From Mesorhizobium sp. NZP2298 (lineage in GTDB: Bacteria; Pseudomonadota; Alphaproteobacteria; Rhizobiales; Rhizobiaceae), in the NCBI RefSeq assembly GCF_013170825.1, contig NZ_CP033365.1, forward strand, positions 5,840,001-5,904,000: a stretch of DNA of 64,000 nucleotides, written 5' to 3'. This document shows, piece after piece, positions 34,383 through 43,893 of this stretch. The notes below the pieces were generated by a model, which was not told where the DNA came from, made no database searches, and saw nothing but the letters and a program-made list of their open reading frames with translations. A program made the translations under genes and the position numbers. Position 1 is the first letter of the stretch. Each line of letters opens with the position of its first letter.

Positions 34383-34922
34383 ATGCCAGCCGAAAGCAAA
34401 GCGAAGGTCATCGAACGAAATCGCGCGCCGCGGGTGCAGATCGCCTACGATGTGGAAACCTACGGTAGCCCGACGACGATCGAATTGCCATTTGTCATGG
34501 CCGTGATGGCCGACCTTTCCGGCGCTTCGCAGACCAAGGAAGCGTCGAAATCGGTGCTGGACCGAGCCTTCGTGGAGACCGACGCGAACCGCTTCCCCAA
34601 ATTCATGGAGGCGCTCGGGCCCCGCGTCAAAGCCCGGGTGAAGAACACGCTGCCGCAGGCCGAAGGCCAGGAGCGCGACGAGGAACTGGCGCTCGATCTC
34701 ACCTTCACCAAGATGGGCGATTTCGCTCCAGACAAGATTGCCGAGCAGGTGCCGCAACTGGCCGAGATCCTGAAGATGCGTCGCCAGCTCGAGGAACTGC
34801 TTGGCTTCATGGACGGCCGCGTCGACGCCGAAAAACGCATCGCGCAGCTTCTGAACAACGAGCCGCTTCTTGGCAAGATCGCCAGCCAGGCACTGGCCGA
34901 CGACGACAAGGCAGGGGAGTAG
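34383..34922 (+). CDS. tssB: T6SS sheath protein TssB (VipA)
   Basis: A 179-residue small sheath subunit. RAPRVQIAYDVETYGSP near residue 11, ELPFVMAVMADLSG near residue 32, and the C-terminal DGRVDAEKRIAQLLNNEPLLGKIA are standard. It forms the contractile sheath with TssC, encoded 3 bp downstream. No departures seen. Confidence 0.97.
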   Translation: MPAESKAKVIERNRAPRVQIAYDVETYGSPTTIELPFVMAVMADLSGASQTKEASKSVLDRAFVETDANRFPKFMEALGPRVKARVKNTLPQAEGQERDEELALDLTFTKMGDFAPDKIAEQVPQLAEILKMRRQLEELLGFMDGRVDAEKRIAQLLNNEPLLGKIASQALADDDKAGE

Positions 34923-34925
34923 ACC

Positions 34926-36431
34926 ATGGCCGAACAGCAAAAGACCGCCGCCGTCACCGCCGAGGCCGAAGCCATAAACCTCGACGAATTCAGCGGGCTC
35001 CTCGAGAAGGACTTCAAGGTCAAGAAGGATGACAGCGAGAAGTTGCAGCAGCTCGTGCGCAATCTCGCGCTCGCAGCACAGTCGCGTTCCGACACCACGA
35101 CCATCTCGTCCAATGCGATCAAGTCGATCAAGTCGCTGATCGCGGGCATCGACAAGATGCTGACGACACAGGTCAACGAGATCCTGCACGCACCGGAAGT
35201 GCGCGAGATGGAGGGCACATGGCGCGGCCTCTGGTATCTCGTCAACAACACCGAAACGGATCAGAAGCTGAAGATCCGGGTGATGAACATCTCCAAGGAA
35301 CAGCTGGCCGACACGCTTGAAGACTATGAAGGCCAGATGTGGGACCAGAGCCCGATCTTCAAGAAAGTCTACACGGACGAGTACTCGATGCTGGGCGGCG
35401 AGCCGATCGGCTGTGTGATCGGCGCCTACGAATTCTCCAACCACCCGCGCGATGTCGGCCTGCTGCGCAATATTTCCGGCATCTGCGCCTCGGCGCACAC
35501 GCCGTTTATCGCCGCCGCCTCGCCACGCCTGTTCCGCATGGACAGCTGGCAGGAACTGCCGAATCCGCAAGACCTGCAGCAGATCGTCTCCAACCCCGCC
35601 TATGCCTCGTGGCAGTCGCTGCGTGAGAGCGAGGACGCCCGCTATATCGGCCTGACCATGCCTCGCGTCCTGGCCAGGCTGCCCTATGGCACCGACACCG
35701 TTCCGGTGAAGGGCTTCACCTTCGAGGAAGAGGTGCAGGGCGATCACAACAAATATGTCTGGATGAACGCCGCCTTCCCGATGGGCGTCAACATCAACCG
35801 CAGCCACAAGCTTTTCGGCTGGGGCACGCAGATCCGCGGCGTCGAGAATGGCGGCACGGTGCTCAACCTGCCGGTGCACAGCTTCCCGACCGACGACGGC
35901 TCGATCGCGATGAAATGTCCGACCGAAGTCGCCATCGACGACCGGCGCGAGGCCGAACTGGCCAAGCTCGGCCTGATGCCGATCCTGCACCGGAAGAACA
36001 CCGATCTCGCGGCCTTCATCGGCGCCCATTCGCTGCAGGACGACGAAACCCGTGCCGGCCGGCTGGTCGACCCCGATGCCCAGTCGAACGAACGGCTGAG
36101 CGCCAACCTGCCCTATCTCTTCCCGGTCTCGCGCTTCGCGCACTACCTCAAGGCGATCGCGCGCGACAAGGTCGGCTCGTTCAAGGAACGCTCCGACATG
36201 CAGATCTGGCTGACCGAGTGGATCAACCGCTACGTGCTGGCCAACCCTGCCTTCGCCGACGACAAGGCGCGCGCCAAGCGCCCGCTGGCGGCGGCCGAAG
36301 TCCAGGTGGACAGCGTGGAGGGGCGGCCGGGCTACTACAACGCCCGCTTCTACCTGCGCCCGCATTACCAGTTGGAAGGCATCAACGCCTCGCTGCGGCT
36401 GGTGTCGGAACTGCCGTCCGTGAAGACCTGA
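34926..36431 (+). CDS. tssC: T6SS sheath protein TssC (VipB)
   Basis: A 501-residue large sheath subunit. EMEGTWRGLWYLVNNTE near residue 98, GGEPIGCVIGAYEFSN near residue 157 and the C-terminal YYNARFYLRPHYQLEG region are standard for TssC. ClpV recognises the partner TssB N-terminus in the contracted form. The length is normal, and only one tssC is present in the window. Confidence 0.97.
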   Translation: MAEQQKTAAVTAEAEAINLDEFSGLLEKDFKVKKDDSEKLQQLVRNLALAAQSRSDTTTISSNAIKSIKSLIAGIDKMLTTQVNEILHAPEVREMEGTWRGLWYLVNNTETDQKLKIRVMNISKEQLADTLEDYEGQMWDQSPIFKKVYTDEYSMLGGEPIGCVIGAYEFSNHPRDVGLLRNISGICASAHTPFIAAASPRLFRMDSWQELPNPQDLQQIVSNPAYASWQSLRESEDARYIGLTMPRVLARLPYGTDTVPVKGFTFEEEVQGDHNKYVWMNAAFPMGVNINRSHKLFGWGTQIRGVENGGTVLNLPVHSFPTDDGSIAMKCPTEVAIDDRREAELAKLGLMPILHRKNTDLAAFIGAHSLQDDETRAGRLVDPDAQSNERLSANLPYLFPVSRFAHYLKAIARDKVGSFKERSDMQIWLTEWINRYVLANPAFADDKARAKRPLAAAEVQVDSVEGRPGYYNARFYLRPHYQLEGINASLRLVSELPSVKT

Positions 36432-36479
36432 TTTGCAACAACCAGACCTTGTTTTGTTTGAAAGCGGTGGAGAAAGACA

Positions 36480-36935
36480 ATGCCAGTCAAGATCGATGGT
36501 TTTCTGAAGGTTCCCGATATCAAGGGCCCAAGCACCCGCGACGGCCACTCGGACGAGATCGAAATCCATGGCGTCGATTACAAGATGGTCGCACCCTATG
36601 ATCCGAATTCGCTCTCACGCCGTGGCCGCGTGTCCATGGGCATGATCAAGTTCACCAAACACTACGACAAGTCCTCGCCCTACCTGGCAAAGGCACTGTT
36701 CGAGAACAAGGCGCTCGATGAAGTGGTGTTCTCCGCACGGCGGACCATCGATGGCGAGACCAAGGACTACCTGGTCGTCACGCTTACCGACGCCTCAATC
36801 ATGGAATACGACATGTCGCAGGCCGAGGATGAGGAAGACCTGATCCAGGAAGAGGTCAGCTTCGCCTACAAGAAGATCAAGTTCGTCTATGACGGCAATG
36901 ATGAAGCCGAAATGGATGTCTATGTCGGCAAGTGA
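36480..36935 (+). CDS. hcp: T6SS tube protein Hcp (TssD)
   Basis: A 151-residue Hcp, the inner-tube hexamer protein that is also an effector carrier. It begins PVKIDGFLKVPDIKGPS, then GMIKFTKHYDKSSPYLAKALFEN and a YKKIKFVYDGND end, typical of rhizobial Hcp. A 48-bp gap after tssC contains GGAGAAAG just before the start. No C-terminal toxin extension. Confidence 0.95.
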   Translation: MPVKIDGFLKVPDIKGPSTRDGHSDEIEIHGVDYKMVAPYDPNSLSRRGRVSMGMIKFTKHYDKSSPYLAKALFENKALDEVVFSARRTIDGETKDYLVVTLTDASIMEYDMSQAEDEEDLIQEEVSFAYKKIKFVYDGNDEAEMDVYVGK

Positions 36936-37677
36936 GGTTCGGCGGCCCGGCGCGGGCAAGCAGCAGATAGCGGGCAGCTTGCGGGCAAAAAGCGAGGCCG
37001 TCCAGCCATCGCTATGGGATCGTCTTGTCAACGACCTGCCGGGCCTGACCTCGGAGATAGATGGACTGCGCCGTGTCCTGCTGGACGAGCTTGGCGCGGA
37101 CCGTCTCGACGCCTTCGTTGCCGGAAGTGCGCGGACCATCGACGCCGATGCGGAACTGACGCCCGACCAGAAACGGCGTCTGCATCGCCTGGCTTTCCAG
37201 ACCCAGCACCGCGCCGAGATCGAAAGCCGTGGCGTGGTGGTATCGGCCCGCGTGCTCAGGGAGGCGGTGCGGCGCGACATCGAGGCTCTGTTCAATACCG
37301 AGCGTTTCGAGGCCACGCCGCTGCTTTCCGACCTGGAAAATGAGCAGATGAACGACAATCCACCCTCGCTCGCCGATTTTCCGGAGGTGCGTCGAAGCGT
37401 GGTCAATTACGGCGTGCCGTCCTTCTCGGGCCGCTCGTCCCGTGACTTCGACCGCGACGTGCTGGCGCGCGAAATCCGCTCGGTGCTCGCCACCTTCGAG
37501 CCACGCCTCAAGGAAAGCGCGACGAAGGTTACCGTCACCCTTGGCGACAAGACCGTGGGCCTGAAGATCGAGATCGATGCTGTGCTGATCATGACGCCCA
37601 CACCGGAACGCATGCGCCTGCGCACCACCATCAATCTCGACAACGGCTTGGCGCGGACCGAAATTAGGGACGCCTGA
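36922..37677 (+). CDS. tssE: T6SS baseplate protein TssE (gp25-like)
   Basis: The baseplate wedge protein of T4 gp25 type, about 251 residues. The start overlaps the end of hcp; ATGs at 36916 and 36922 are about equally likely. SLWDRLVNDLPG is near residue 30, and the conserved gp25 region is LADFPEVRRSVVNYGVPSFSG and VLATFEPRL, with the conserved Glu-Pro-Arg-Leu. The N-terminal half before the gp25 core is longer than in most TssE proteins (about 130 residues of helix-rich sequence). Confidence 0.9.
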   Translation: MSASEVRRPGAGKQQIAGSLRAKSEAVQPSLWDRLVNDLPGLTSEIDGLRRVLLDELGADRLDAFVAGSARTIDADAELTPDQKRRLHRLAFQTQHRAEIESRGVVVSARVLREAVRRDIEALFNTERFEATPLLSDLENEQMNDNPPSLADFPEVRRSVVNYGVPSFSGRSSRDFDRDVLAREIRSVLATFEPRLKESATKVTVTLGDKTVGLKIEIDAVLIMTPTPERMRLRTTINLDNGLARTEIRDA

Positions 37678-37678
37678 G

Positions 37679-39553
37679 ATGGATCGGGTCTTCGTCGAAT
37701 ATTACGAGGAGGAACTGACCCATATCCGCGGCCTCGCGGCGGAATTTGCCGACATGCATCCGGCGGTGGCGCGCAACCTTTCCCTCGATACGGTGCCCTG
37801 CCCGGATCCTTATGTCGAACGGCTGCTGGACGGCGTCGCCTTCCTCGCCGCGCGCACCCGGCTGAAAGTCGACGCCGAGCGCTCGCGATTTTCACGCAGC
37901 GTGCTCGACGTCCTCTATCCAGATCTGGTCACGCCGGCGCCGGCAACGGCTATGGCCGTGCTGAAACCTGGCCAGCAGGTGCAGACCATGCCCGCCGGCC
38001 ACGTCGTCAAGCGCAACACGCGGCTGGTCTCCAGCCTGCAACCCGGCTTGTCGACGCGCTGCACTTTCTCCACCGCGCAGGACATGACGCTGTGGCCGAT
38101 AGCGATCACTTCGGTCAGCTATTTTCAGGATCGCAGCGCGTTGGCCGCGGCCGGCATAGGACCGATCGGCGGTACCGGCGGCGAGGCGGCGCTGCGCCTG
38201 GCGATGACGCGGACCGGAAAAGGCAAACTCGACGAATTGGCGCTCGACCAGCTTGACCTCTATTTTGCCGGACGCACCAAGGCGCCGCTTCTGTTCGACG
38301 CGATCTTCGGCGCCTGCGTGGCTGTTGGCGCGCGACCGGAAGGCAAGACCAACCGGCTGTCGCCCTTGCCGGCACCCGAAATGGTCGGCATCAGCGACGA
38401 CGAGGCCTTGATGCCGCGCACCCGCCCGACATTCGAAGGGTACCGCCTGCTGCGCGAATACTTCGTCATGCCGGAGCGCTTTCACTATGTGCGGGTCCTG
38501 GGACTGCAGACCGTGGTGCGCAAATGCGAGGCCGGCCTGGAGATCATCTTCCTGTTCCGGCGCCCGGTGCCCGAACTCGCCGACCTGACGCCGGCGGATT
38601 TCGAACTTTTCGCGACGCCGATCATCAATCTGTTCGAGCGTGAGTGCAACGTCGTCGAGCTCGATCAACGCAAGACGCGGCAGGTGCTGCACGCCGACCG
38701 CACGCGGGCGCGCGACTTCGAGATTTATCGTGTCCTGCGCGTCGAGGATGCCAACAGTGAAGGCAGCGACGCCGAGATACCGGAGCTGTTCAGCCTCGGG
38801 CAGAACCGCGGCAGTGGCTGGGTCTATTCGACAGAACGGCGCCCACGCCGGGCGACGGAAGATGAGCGCAGCGACGGCCTGACCCGCACCTCTTATACCG
38901 GGGACGATGTTTTCCTGGCGGTATCGCGGCCGCTTGGCAGTCCCGCGAACCGGCCGTTGAAGCGGCTCGACATCTTGGCGCTTTGCACCAACCGCGATCT
39001 GCCGATCCTCGATGACAATCCGACCTTGACACTGGAGGCCGGTGACCCGGTCGAATCCGTTCGGCTGCTCGGTGCGTTGCGCCCACCACAGCCGGCCATC
39101 GCCGCGGCACTGCCCTCCGGGGCCGATGGCGAATCCCGGGCCGACGATCTCGCCTGGCGGCTGGTGGCGCAGCTCGCACTCAATTTCTTGAGCCTCGCCA
39201 AGGAAGGCCGCGGAGTCGATCCGCTGCATGCGCTGCTTGATCTTTATGCCGACCGGGGTGACCCGGGCCTTGCCCGCAACGTGCATTCGATCGTGCGCAT
39301 AGACTCGCGGCCGGTGGTCGAACGGCTGCAGATCGATGGACCGATGTGCTTCGGGCGCGGCACTGAAGTGACGCTGCATGTCGATCAGTCGGTGCTGGCG
39401 GGGCAGAGCACCTTGCTGCTTTCGGCCTTGCTGGCGCGGCTGTTTGCCCGTCATGCCGGAATAAACGGCTTCGTGCGAACTCGCACGCGGCTGCTGCAGA
39501 AGCAGGAGGATGTGCCATGGCCGATGACGCCCGGCAATCGCTACCTGATCTAG
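37679..39553 (+). CDS. tssF: T6SS baseplate protein TssF
   Basis: A 624-residue TssF (VasA, DUF879). The N-terminus DRVFVEYYEEELTHIRGLAAEFADMHP and PCPDPYVERLLDGVAFLAAR are diagnostic. It forms the wedge with TssG, TssE and TssK. It starts one base after tssE ends and overlaps tssG by 37 bp at its 3' end. Confidence 0.95.
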   Translation: MDRVFVEYYEEELTHIRGLAAEFADMHPAVARNLSLDTVPCPDPYVERLLDGVAFLAARTRLKVDAERSRFSRSVLDVLYPDLVTPAPATAMAVLKPGQQVQTMPAGHVVKRNTRLVSSLQPGLSTRCTFSTAQDMTLWPIAITSVSYFQDRSALAAAGIGPIGGTGGEAALRLAMTRTGKGKLDELALDQLDLYFAGRTKAPLLFDAIFGACVAVGARPEGKTNRLSPLPAPEMVGISDDEALMPRTRPTFEGYRLLREYFVMPERFHYVRVLGLQTVVRKCEAGLEIIFLFRRPVPELADLTPADFELFATPIINLFERECNVVELDQRKTRQVLHADRTRARDFEIYRVLRVEDANSEGSDAEIPELFSLGQNRGSGWVYSTERRPRRATEDERSDGLTRTSYTGDDVFLAVSRPLGSPANRPLKRLDILALCTNRDLPILDDNPTLTLEAGDPVESVRLLGALRPPQPAIAAALPSGADGESRADDLAWRLVAQLALNFLSLAKEGRGVDPLHALLDLYADRGDPGLARNVHSIVRIDSRPVVERLQIDGPMCFGRGTEVTLHVDQSVLAGQSTLLLSALLARLFARHAGINGFVRTRTRLLQKQEDVPWPMTPGNRYLI

Positions 39554-40602
39554 ACAAGACACCTGATCTGGACAGGACTGGCCCGGACCGGGCCGAAGGT
39601 CTGTCCGAAGTGTTCGACTTTTTCGAATTGCTGCGCCGTCTTGAACAGCGCAGCGGTCTGTTCGGCCATTCCGGACGGCCCGACCGCGAGCCCGCAAGGC
39701 TCGGCCAGCATGTGCGGCTGGCCTTTTCCGCGCGGGACCTGGTTCAATTCCGCGAAGCCAATGACAAGATGCCGGCCCGGGTCACGGTTGCAAATCTAGG
39801 CCTGTTGGGCCCCGAGGGCCCAATGCCATTGCATCTGACGCGCTGGGTGCTCGACCGCCTGTCGCAGCGCTGGTTCGCCGGCGCCGACGCACAGCAGACC
39901 AGCGACACGACCTTCGTGGACTTCGTCAACATCCTTCAGCACCGCATGATTGCCCTCTACTACCGGGCCTGGGCGGATGCGCATCCCGCTGTCCAGGTCG
40001 AGCGCGCGGTCGGTGGCCGCGTTCGCGCCATGCTTGAAGCGATGGCAGGGATCGGGCTTCCCGGCACCCAAAATCCTGATCTCGACACCGTCAAGCTTCG
40101 CCAGGCCGCGGCGCTCGCCAACCAGGTCGACGGCCCGGAAAGGCTGACGCTGTTCCTGGCGGAAGCGTTCAAGGTACCGGTTCAAATCAAGGAGTTCATC
40201 GCCGCCTGGATAACCATCCCAACCGGGCTCCAGACCCGCCTCGCAAAAGCCTATGCGGGACTCGGCCGGGGGGCAACCATCGGTCCGCGCGTTTTCAACC
40301 GCCAAAGTGGGATCGAACTGCGTGTCGGCCCTCTCGGTCTTGAGGAATTCAAGGCATTCCTGCCGGGAGGGCCGCGCCTCAAACTGTTCAAGCAGGCCGT
40401 TCGCGACATGGTCGGGGAAACGCTCGACGTTGACCTGCGCATCGTGCTGGCGCGTGAAGCTGTGCCGCCGCCTCGTATCGGAACGGTCCAGCTCGGCCGG
40501 ACCGCCTGGCTTGCGCGGCCCACCGAAAGGGGGGATGCTGACGATCTGCGGCTGCGGACAATTGTCGGATGGCGGCCGGAAATGGCGGGGGGCGCGGCAT
40601 GA
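39517..40602 (+). CDS. tssG: T6SS baseplate protein TssG
   Basis: A 361-residue TssG (VasB, DUF1305). Diagnostic segments are FDFFELLRRLEQRSG near residue 32, VRLAFSARDLVQF and LLGPEGPMPLHLT near residue 92. Two TssG copies bind one TssF in the wedge. Both ends overlap neighbours: 37 bp with tssF and a GCATGA overlap with tagH. Confidence 0.94.
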   Translation: MADDARQSLPDLDKTPDLDRTGPDRAEGLSEVFDFFELLRRLEQRSGLFGHSGRPDREPARLGQHVRLAFSARDLVQFREANDKMPARVTVANLGLLGPEGPMPLHLTRWVLDRLSQRWFAGADAQQTSDTTFVDFVNILQHRMIALYYRAWADAHPAVQVERAVGGRVRAMLEAMAGIGLPGTQNPDLDTVKLRQAAALANQVDGPERLTLFLAEAFKVPVQIKEFIAAWITIPTGLQTRLAKAYAGLGRGATIGPRVFNRQSGIELRVGPLGLEEFKAFLPGGPRLKLFKQAVRDMVGETLDVDLRIVLAREAVPPPRIGTVQLGRTAWLARPTERGDADDLRLRTIVGWRPEMAGGAA

Positions 40603-42062
40603 GCCTGCTGCTGACGCTGGAGAAAGGGCCACGCACCCAGGCGGTACGGCAGACCCGGCTGGACGAAGGCGAGCTGGTGATCGGCCGCAGCGCCGACGCA
40701 GGCTGGCAGATCAACGATCCCGACATGTTCGTTTCCCGCGCCCATTGCAAGATCACGGGCGGGCGAGACGGCTATTTCGTCACCGACACGTCGAGCAGCG
40801 GGCTGTACATAAATGACTCCGACAGCCCGCTCGGTGCCGGCCAGTCGACGCGCCTTCAAAGCGGGATGCGGCTGAGACTTGGCGACTATGTCGTCCATGT
40901 CGACCTGCAGACGCCAACCGCCCAGGCACAAGCGGCCAGCCAGCCGGTTCCCGAACGCCTGCCGCCGGCATCGCGGGCGCCGCTAAGCATCGGCAGTGAC
41001 GACTTCTTTTCCGCCAAGGTCGAGGAAGAGCCGCGACGGCCACGTCCGGCCGACCTGCCCAACCCGTTCGAGCAGCCGGTTGCGGGCGCGTTCGAGCGTG
41101 CCGCCTCCAGCCAGCGCAGCTCGCCTGCTTTCGATGACCCGTTCAGCCTCGATCCGGTTTCGACGCCTGTGTCCACGGGCGTTGGCCCTCATCCCGAAAC
41201 TGGCCCGCCAAGCTTCGCGGACCCGTTCAGCCTCGACCCGGTGCCTCCCCCTAACGGGTCCACCGAACCTTCCGCCGGAAAGCCATCCGACTTCAAGGAC
41301 GACTTTGGCTTCGGACCAGCCGCGGCGCCCAGTTCGACAAGCGGCGCCGGCTCGAACGGACAGCGCATCGTCCCACGACCGCAATCCGCCAATCCTTGGG
41401 ATCTGCCTGTGCAGGCAGCAGACGCCCCGCCTCCAGCGCGCACAGGTGCTGCCGCCAAACCCGCCCGCATGCCGGCAGCGGCACAGCTGGGCGACATGGC
41501 GCTTCGCTCCGCATTCCTGCGCGGCATGGGCGTCGAGGAAGCCGATTTCCCCGGGCGTGACAGCATCGCGGAAATGGAGAAATTTGGCCGCGAATACCGG
41601 TTGATGATGGAAGGCCTGATGCAGCTTCTGCGCAAGCGGGCCGAGGAAAAGGGAAACGCCCGCGTCGCCCAGACCATGGTCGGGGCTTCCGAAGTCAATC
41701 CGCTCAAGTTCCTGCCGACGGTCGACGACGCCATCGTCACGCTTATCGCCGAGCGCAGCCCCGGCTTTCTCGCCGGCGACGCGGCCATCGCCGACGCGAT
41801 CCGCGATCTCGCGCAACACCACGTGCGCGCCTGGCGCGGCGTGCAGGCCGCCTTGCGCCGGATGGTCGACCGTTTTGATCCTGCAGTGATCGAGGAAGAG
41901 CTGAAATCGAATTCGGCGATCGGCACCCTGTTTTCGGGCGGGCGCGGCGCCAAGCTGTGGGAGCTCTACCAGAAACGCCATCGTGAAATCGCCGAGAGCG
42001 CGGAGAAAAGCTTCCTTGGCGAAATCGGCGCTGATTTCCGGGACGCATATGAGGAGGAGTGA
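40599..42062 (+). CDS. tagH: T6SS FHA-domain protein TagH (first copy)
   Basis: A 487-residue FHA protein starting at the ATG at 40599. The N-terminal FHA domain (about 25-90) has LVIGRSADAGW, the phosphothreonine-binding VSRAHCKI and SSSGLYIND. A Pro/Ala/Ser-rich linker (about 110-300) contains two copies of DPFSLDPV. The C-terminal domain (RSAFLRGMGVEEADFPG to the end) is the TagH/VasC C-terminal region. FHA proteins of this type receive phosphorylation from PpkA to switch on firing; no PpkA or PppA gene is in the window. Confidence 0.92.
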   Translation: MSLLLTLEKGPRTQAVRQTRLDEGELVIGRSADAGWQINDPDMFVSRAHCKITGGRDGYFVTDTSSSGLYINDSDSPLGAGQSTRLQSGMRLRLGDYVVHVDLQTPTAQAQAASQPVPERLPPASRAPLSIGSDDFFSAKVEEEPRRPRPADLPNPFEQPVAGAFERAASSQRSSPAFDDPFSLDPVSTPVSTGVGPHPETGPPSFADPFSLDPVPPPNGSTEPSAGKPSDFKDDFGFGPAAAPSSTSGAGSNGQRIVPRPQSANPWDLPVQAADAPPPARTGAAAKPARMPAAAQLGDMALRSAFLRGMGVEEADFPGRDSIAEMEKFGREYRLMMEGLMQLLRKRAEEKGNARVAQTMVGASEVNPLKFLPTVDDAIVTLIAERSPGFLAGDAAIADAIRDLAQHHVRAWRGVQAALRRMVDRFDPAVIEEELKSNSAIGTLFSGGRGAKLWELYQKRHREIAESAEKSFLGEIGADFRDAYEEE

Positions 42063-42065
42063 GAC

Positions 42066-42518
42066 ATGATCGACCGACGCGAATTTATCGTTGCCCTGGG
42101 CGCGACCGGGCTGCTTACGGCTTGCCAGAGCGGTCCGCCAAAACCTTCGGTGATCACCGTTAACGTGTCCGGCGGGGCCGGCATGAACCCAGGACCAGGC
42201 GGCGGCGACCGGCCGGTGACTGTCCTCGTGATGCGGCTGCGCAGCACCGGCAAATTCAATTCCGCCGACTACTTTGCCTTGCAGGGCGATGCCGGTACGG
42301 CGCTGGCAGGCGATCTTATCGGATCCGACCAGATTGCCGTCGGGCCGGGAAAATCCGCGTCCAAAACCATCACCGTCGAGCCGGATGCCACGGCGCTGGG
42401 CTTCGTTGCGCTGATCCGCGAGCCTACAGGCAGGAACTGGCGGACGACCAAGTCGGTGTCGCCGGGATCCAAATTCACGATCAATGTCACGCTTGGCAGC
42501 GGCGGTATTTCCGCCTAG
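42066..42518 (+). CDS. tssJ: T6SS outer-membrane lipoprotein TssJ
   Basis: A 150-residue TssJ. Its signal (MIDRREFIVALGATGLLTAC) ends in a lipobox with Cys20, and carries a twin Arg followed by E-F, which resembles a Tat-type lipoprotein signal. The mature part has the beta-sandwich pattern PVTVLVMRLRSTGKFNSADYFAL. It anchors TssM in the outer membrane. Located between tagH and tssK. Confidence 0.92.
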   Translation: MIDRREFIVALGATGLLTACQSGPPKPSVITVNVSGGAGMNPGPGGGDRPVTVLVMRLRSTGKFNSADYFALQGDAGTALAGDLIGSDQIAVGPGKSASKTITVEPDATALGFVALIREPTGRNWRTTKSVSPGSKFTINVTLGSGGISA

Positions 42519-42557
42519 CGGCCAAGGCAAGGAGAGCTCAATGCAGAGAGCAGCGGC

Positions 42558-43892
42558 ATGAGCGATGCAAACAGGGTGCTGTGGTCCGAAGGGCTTTTCC
42601 TGCGGACCCAGCATTTCCAGCAGCAGGATCGCTTCTTCGAGGCGACGGTGCGCGGCGCATTGCAGGCCGGGCAGTTGCATACGTTCGGCTTTCAACAGCT
42701 GACGCTGGATCAGGCGTTGCTCGACGCCGGCCAGATCGCCATCCTGTCGGCACGGGGCATCTTCCCGGACGGGACACCTTTCGCCATTCCCGAGATGATG
42801 GACGCGCCGCGGCCGCTGCCGGTCACCTCCGATACGGCTACGGGACCGGTGCTGGTCGCCTTGCCGCTGGAGCCGCCCGGCGGTGTCGGCTTCGATCCGG
42901 CACACGCCGCCGCCTCGGGAGCGCGCTATCACGGGCGGATCGTCTCGGTGCGCGACGCCGTCCAGGGCGGCTCGGACCCTGAAGAAATCGAAATCGCCCG
43001 GCCACAGGCGCTGCTGCTGGCACCCGGCAAGTCGGTCGGTGGTTACACGGCCTTGCCGATCGCCGACCTCAAGGGGGTTCGAGCCGATGGCGGCGTCTCG
43101 TTGGACGAGACCTTCCTGCCACCGACACTGGTGACCGGCGCGGTGGCCTGGTATCGGCAGTTGCTGCTGGAAGTCGTCACGGGCCTCGACCAGATCGCCG
43201 AGGCGCATGGCAAGATGGTGATGGGCGGACCGGGGCGCAGCGTCGAAGACCTGCTGATGCTCAACCTCGCCAATGCGGCGCGGCCGCGGCTGGCCCACAT
43301 GCTGGCGCAGGATGTCTTCCATCCGGCCGAGCTTTACCTGGAACTTGCCGGGCTCGCCGGTTCGATGGCGACCTACGGATCGAGCGCGCGGCGGCTGGGC
43401 GAATTGCCGGCTTACGATCACATGGCGCCGGGGCCGGCATACATGGCGCTGGCGGATGCGCTGCGCTCGCTCATCCTCAGCCTGCGCTACATCGAGCCGA
43501 AATCGCGCGCGCTGCCGGTCATGCGGCATTCGACCAATGTCTGGAAAATCCGCATCGACAACCCGAAGCTGCTGGTCGCCAGCCGCATCGTCATCCGGGT
43601 CGGCTCGGAGTTGTCGGAAGACGCGCTGCGCAAGATATTCGTCAATCAGGCGACTGTCGGCTCGGCCGACCAATTCGAGGGCCTGTGGAAATCGCGCCTG
43701 CCCGGCATTCCGCTGAAACCGCTTCACTCCCAGCCGCGCGAGATCCCTTACGACGGCGATCGGCTGTGCCTCGAACTGGACCAGAAAAGCGAGCACTGGG
43801 CGTCGCTGCTCGATGCACCCGGCTTCGTCATCGGCGTTTCGGGCGTGTTGCCAAGCGAGCCGCAGGTGGACTGCTATTCGGTGAACAGGTGA
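42558..43892 (+). CDS. tssK: T6SS baseplate protein TssK
   Basis: A 444-residue TssK (VasE, DUF876) that ties the baseplate to the TssL/TssM membrane complex. Starts with VLWSEGLFLRTQHFQQQDRFFE, diagnostic of the family; MVMGGPGRSVEDLLMLNLANAARP and ELAGLAGSMATY are other markers. Normal length. It is followed immediately by tssL. Confidence 0.95.
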   Translation: MSDANRVLWSEGLFLRTQHFQQQDRFFEATVRGALQAGQLHTFGFQQLTLDQALLDAGQIAILSARGIFPDGTPFAIPEMMDAPRPLPVTSDTATGPVLVALPLEPPGGVGFDPAHAAASGARYHGRIVSVRDAVQGGSDPEEIEIARPQALLLAPGKSVGGYTALPIADLKGVRADGGVSLDETFLPPTLVTGAVAWYRQLLLEVVTGLDQIAEAHGKMVMGGPGRSVEDLLMLNLANAARPRLAHMLAQDVFHPAELYLELAGLAGSMATYGSSARRLGELPAYDHMAPGPAYMALADALRSLILSLRYIEPKSRALPVMRHSTNVWKIRIDNPKLLVASRIVIRVGSELSEDALRKIFVNQATVGSADQFEGLWKSRLPGIPLKPLHSQPREIPYDGDRLCLELDQKSEHWASLLDAPGFVIGVSGVLPSEPQVDCYSVNR

Positions 43893-43893
43893 G

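Noticed and set aside
33960..36569. Open frame of about 870 codons opposite tssA-tssB-tssC
   Set aside because: Shadow of three conserved T6SS genes; no ribosome binding site or recognised motif.
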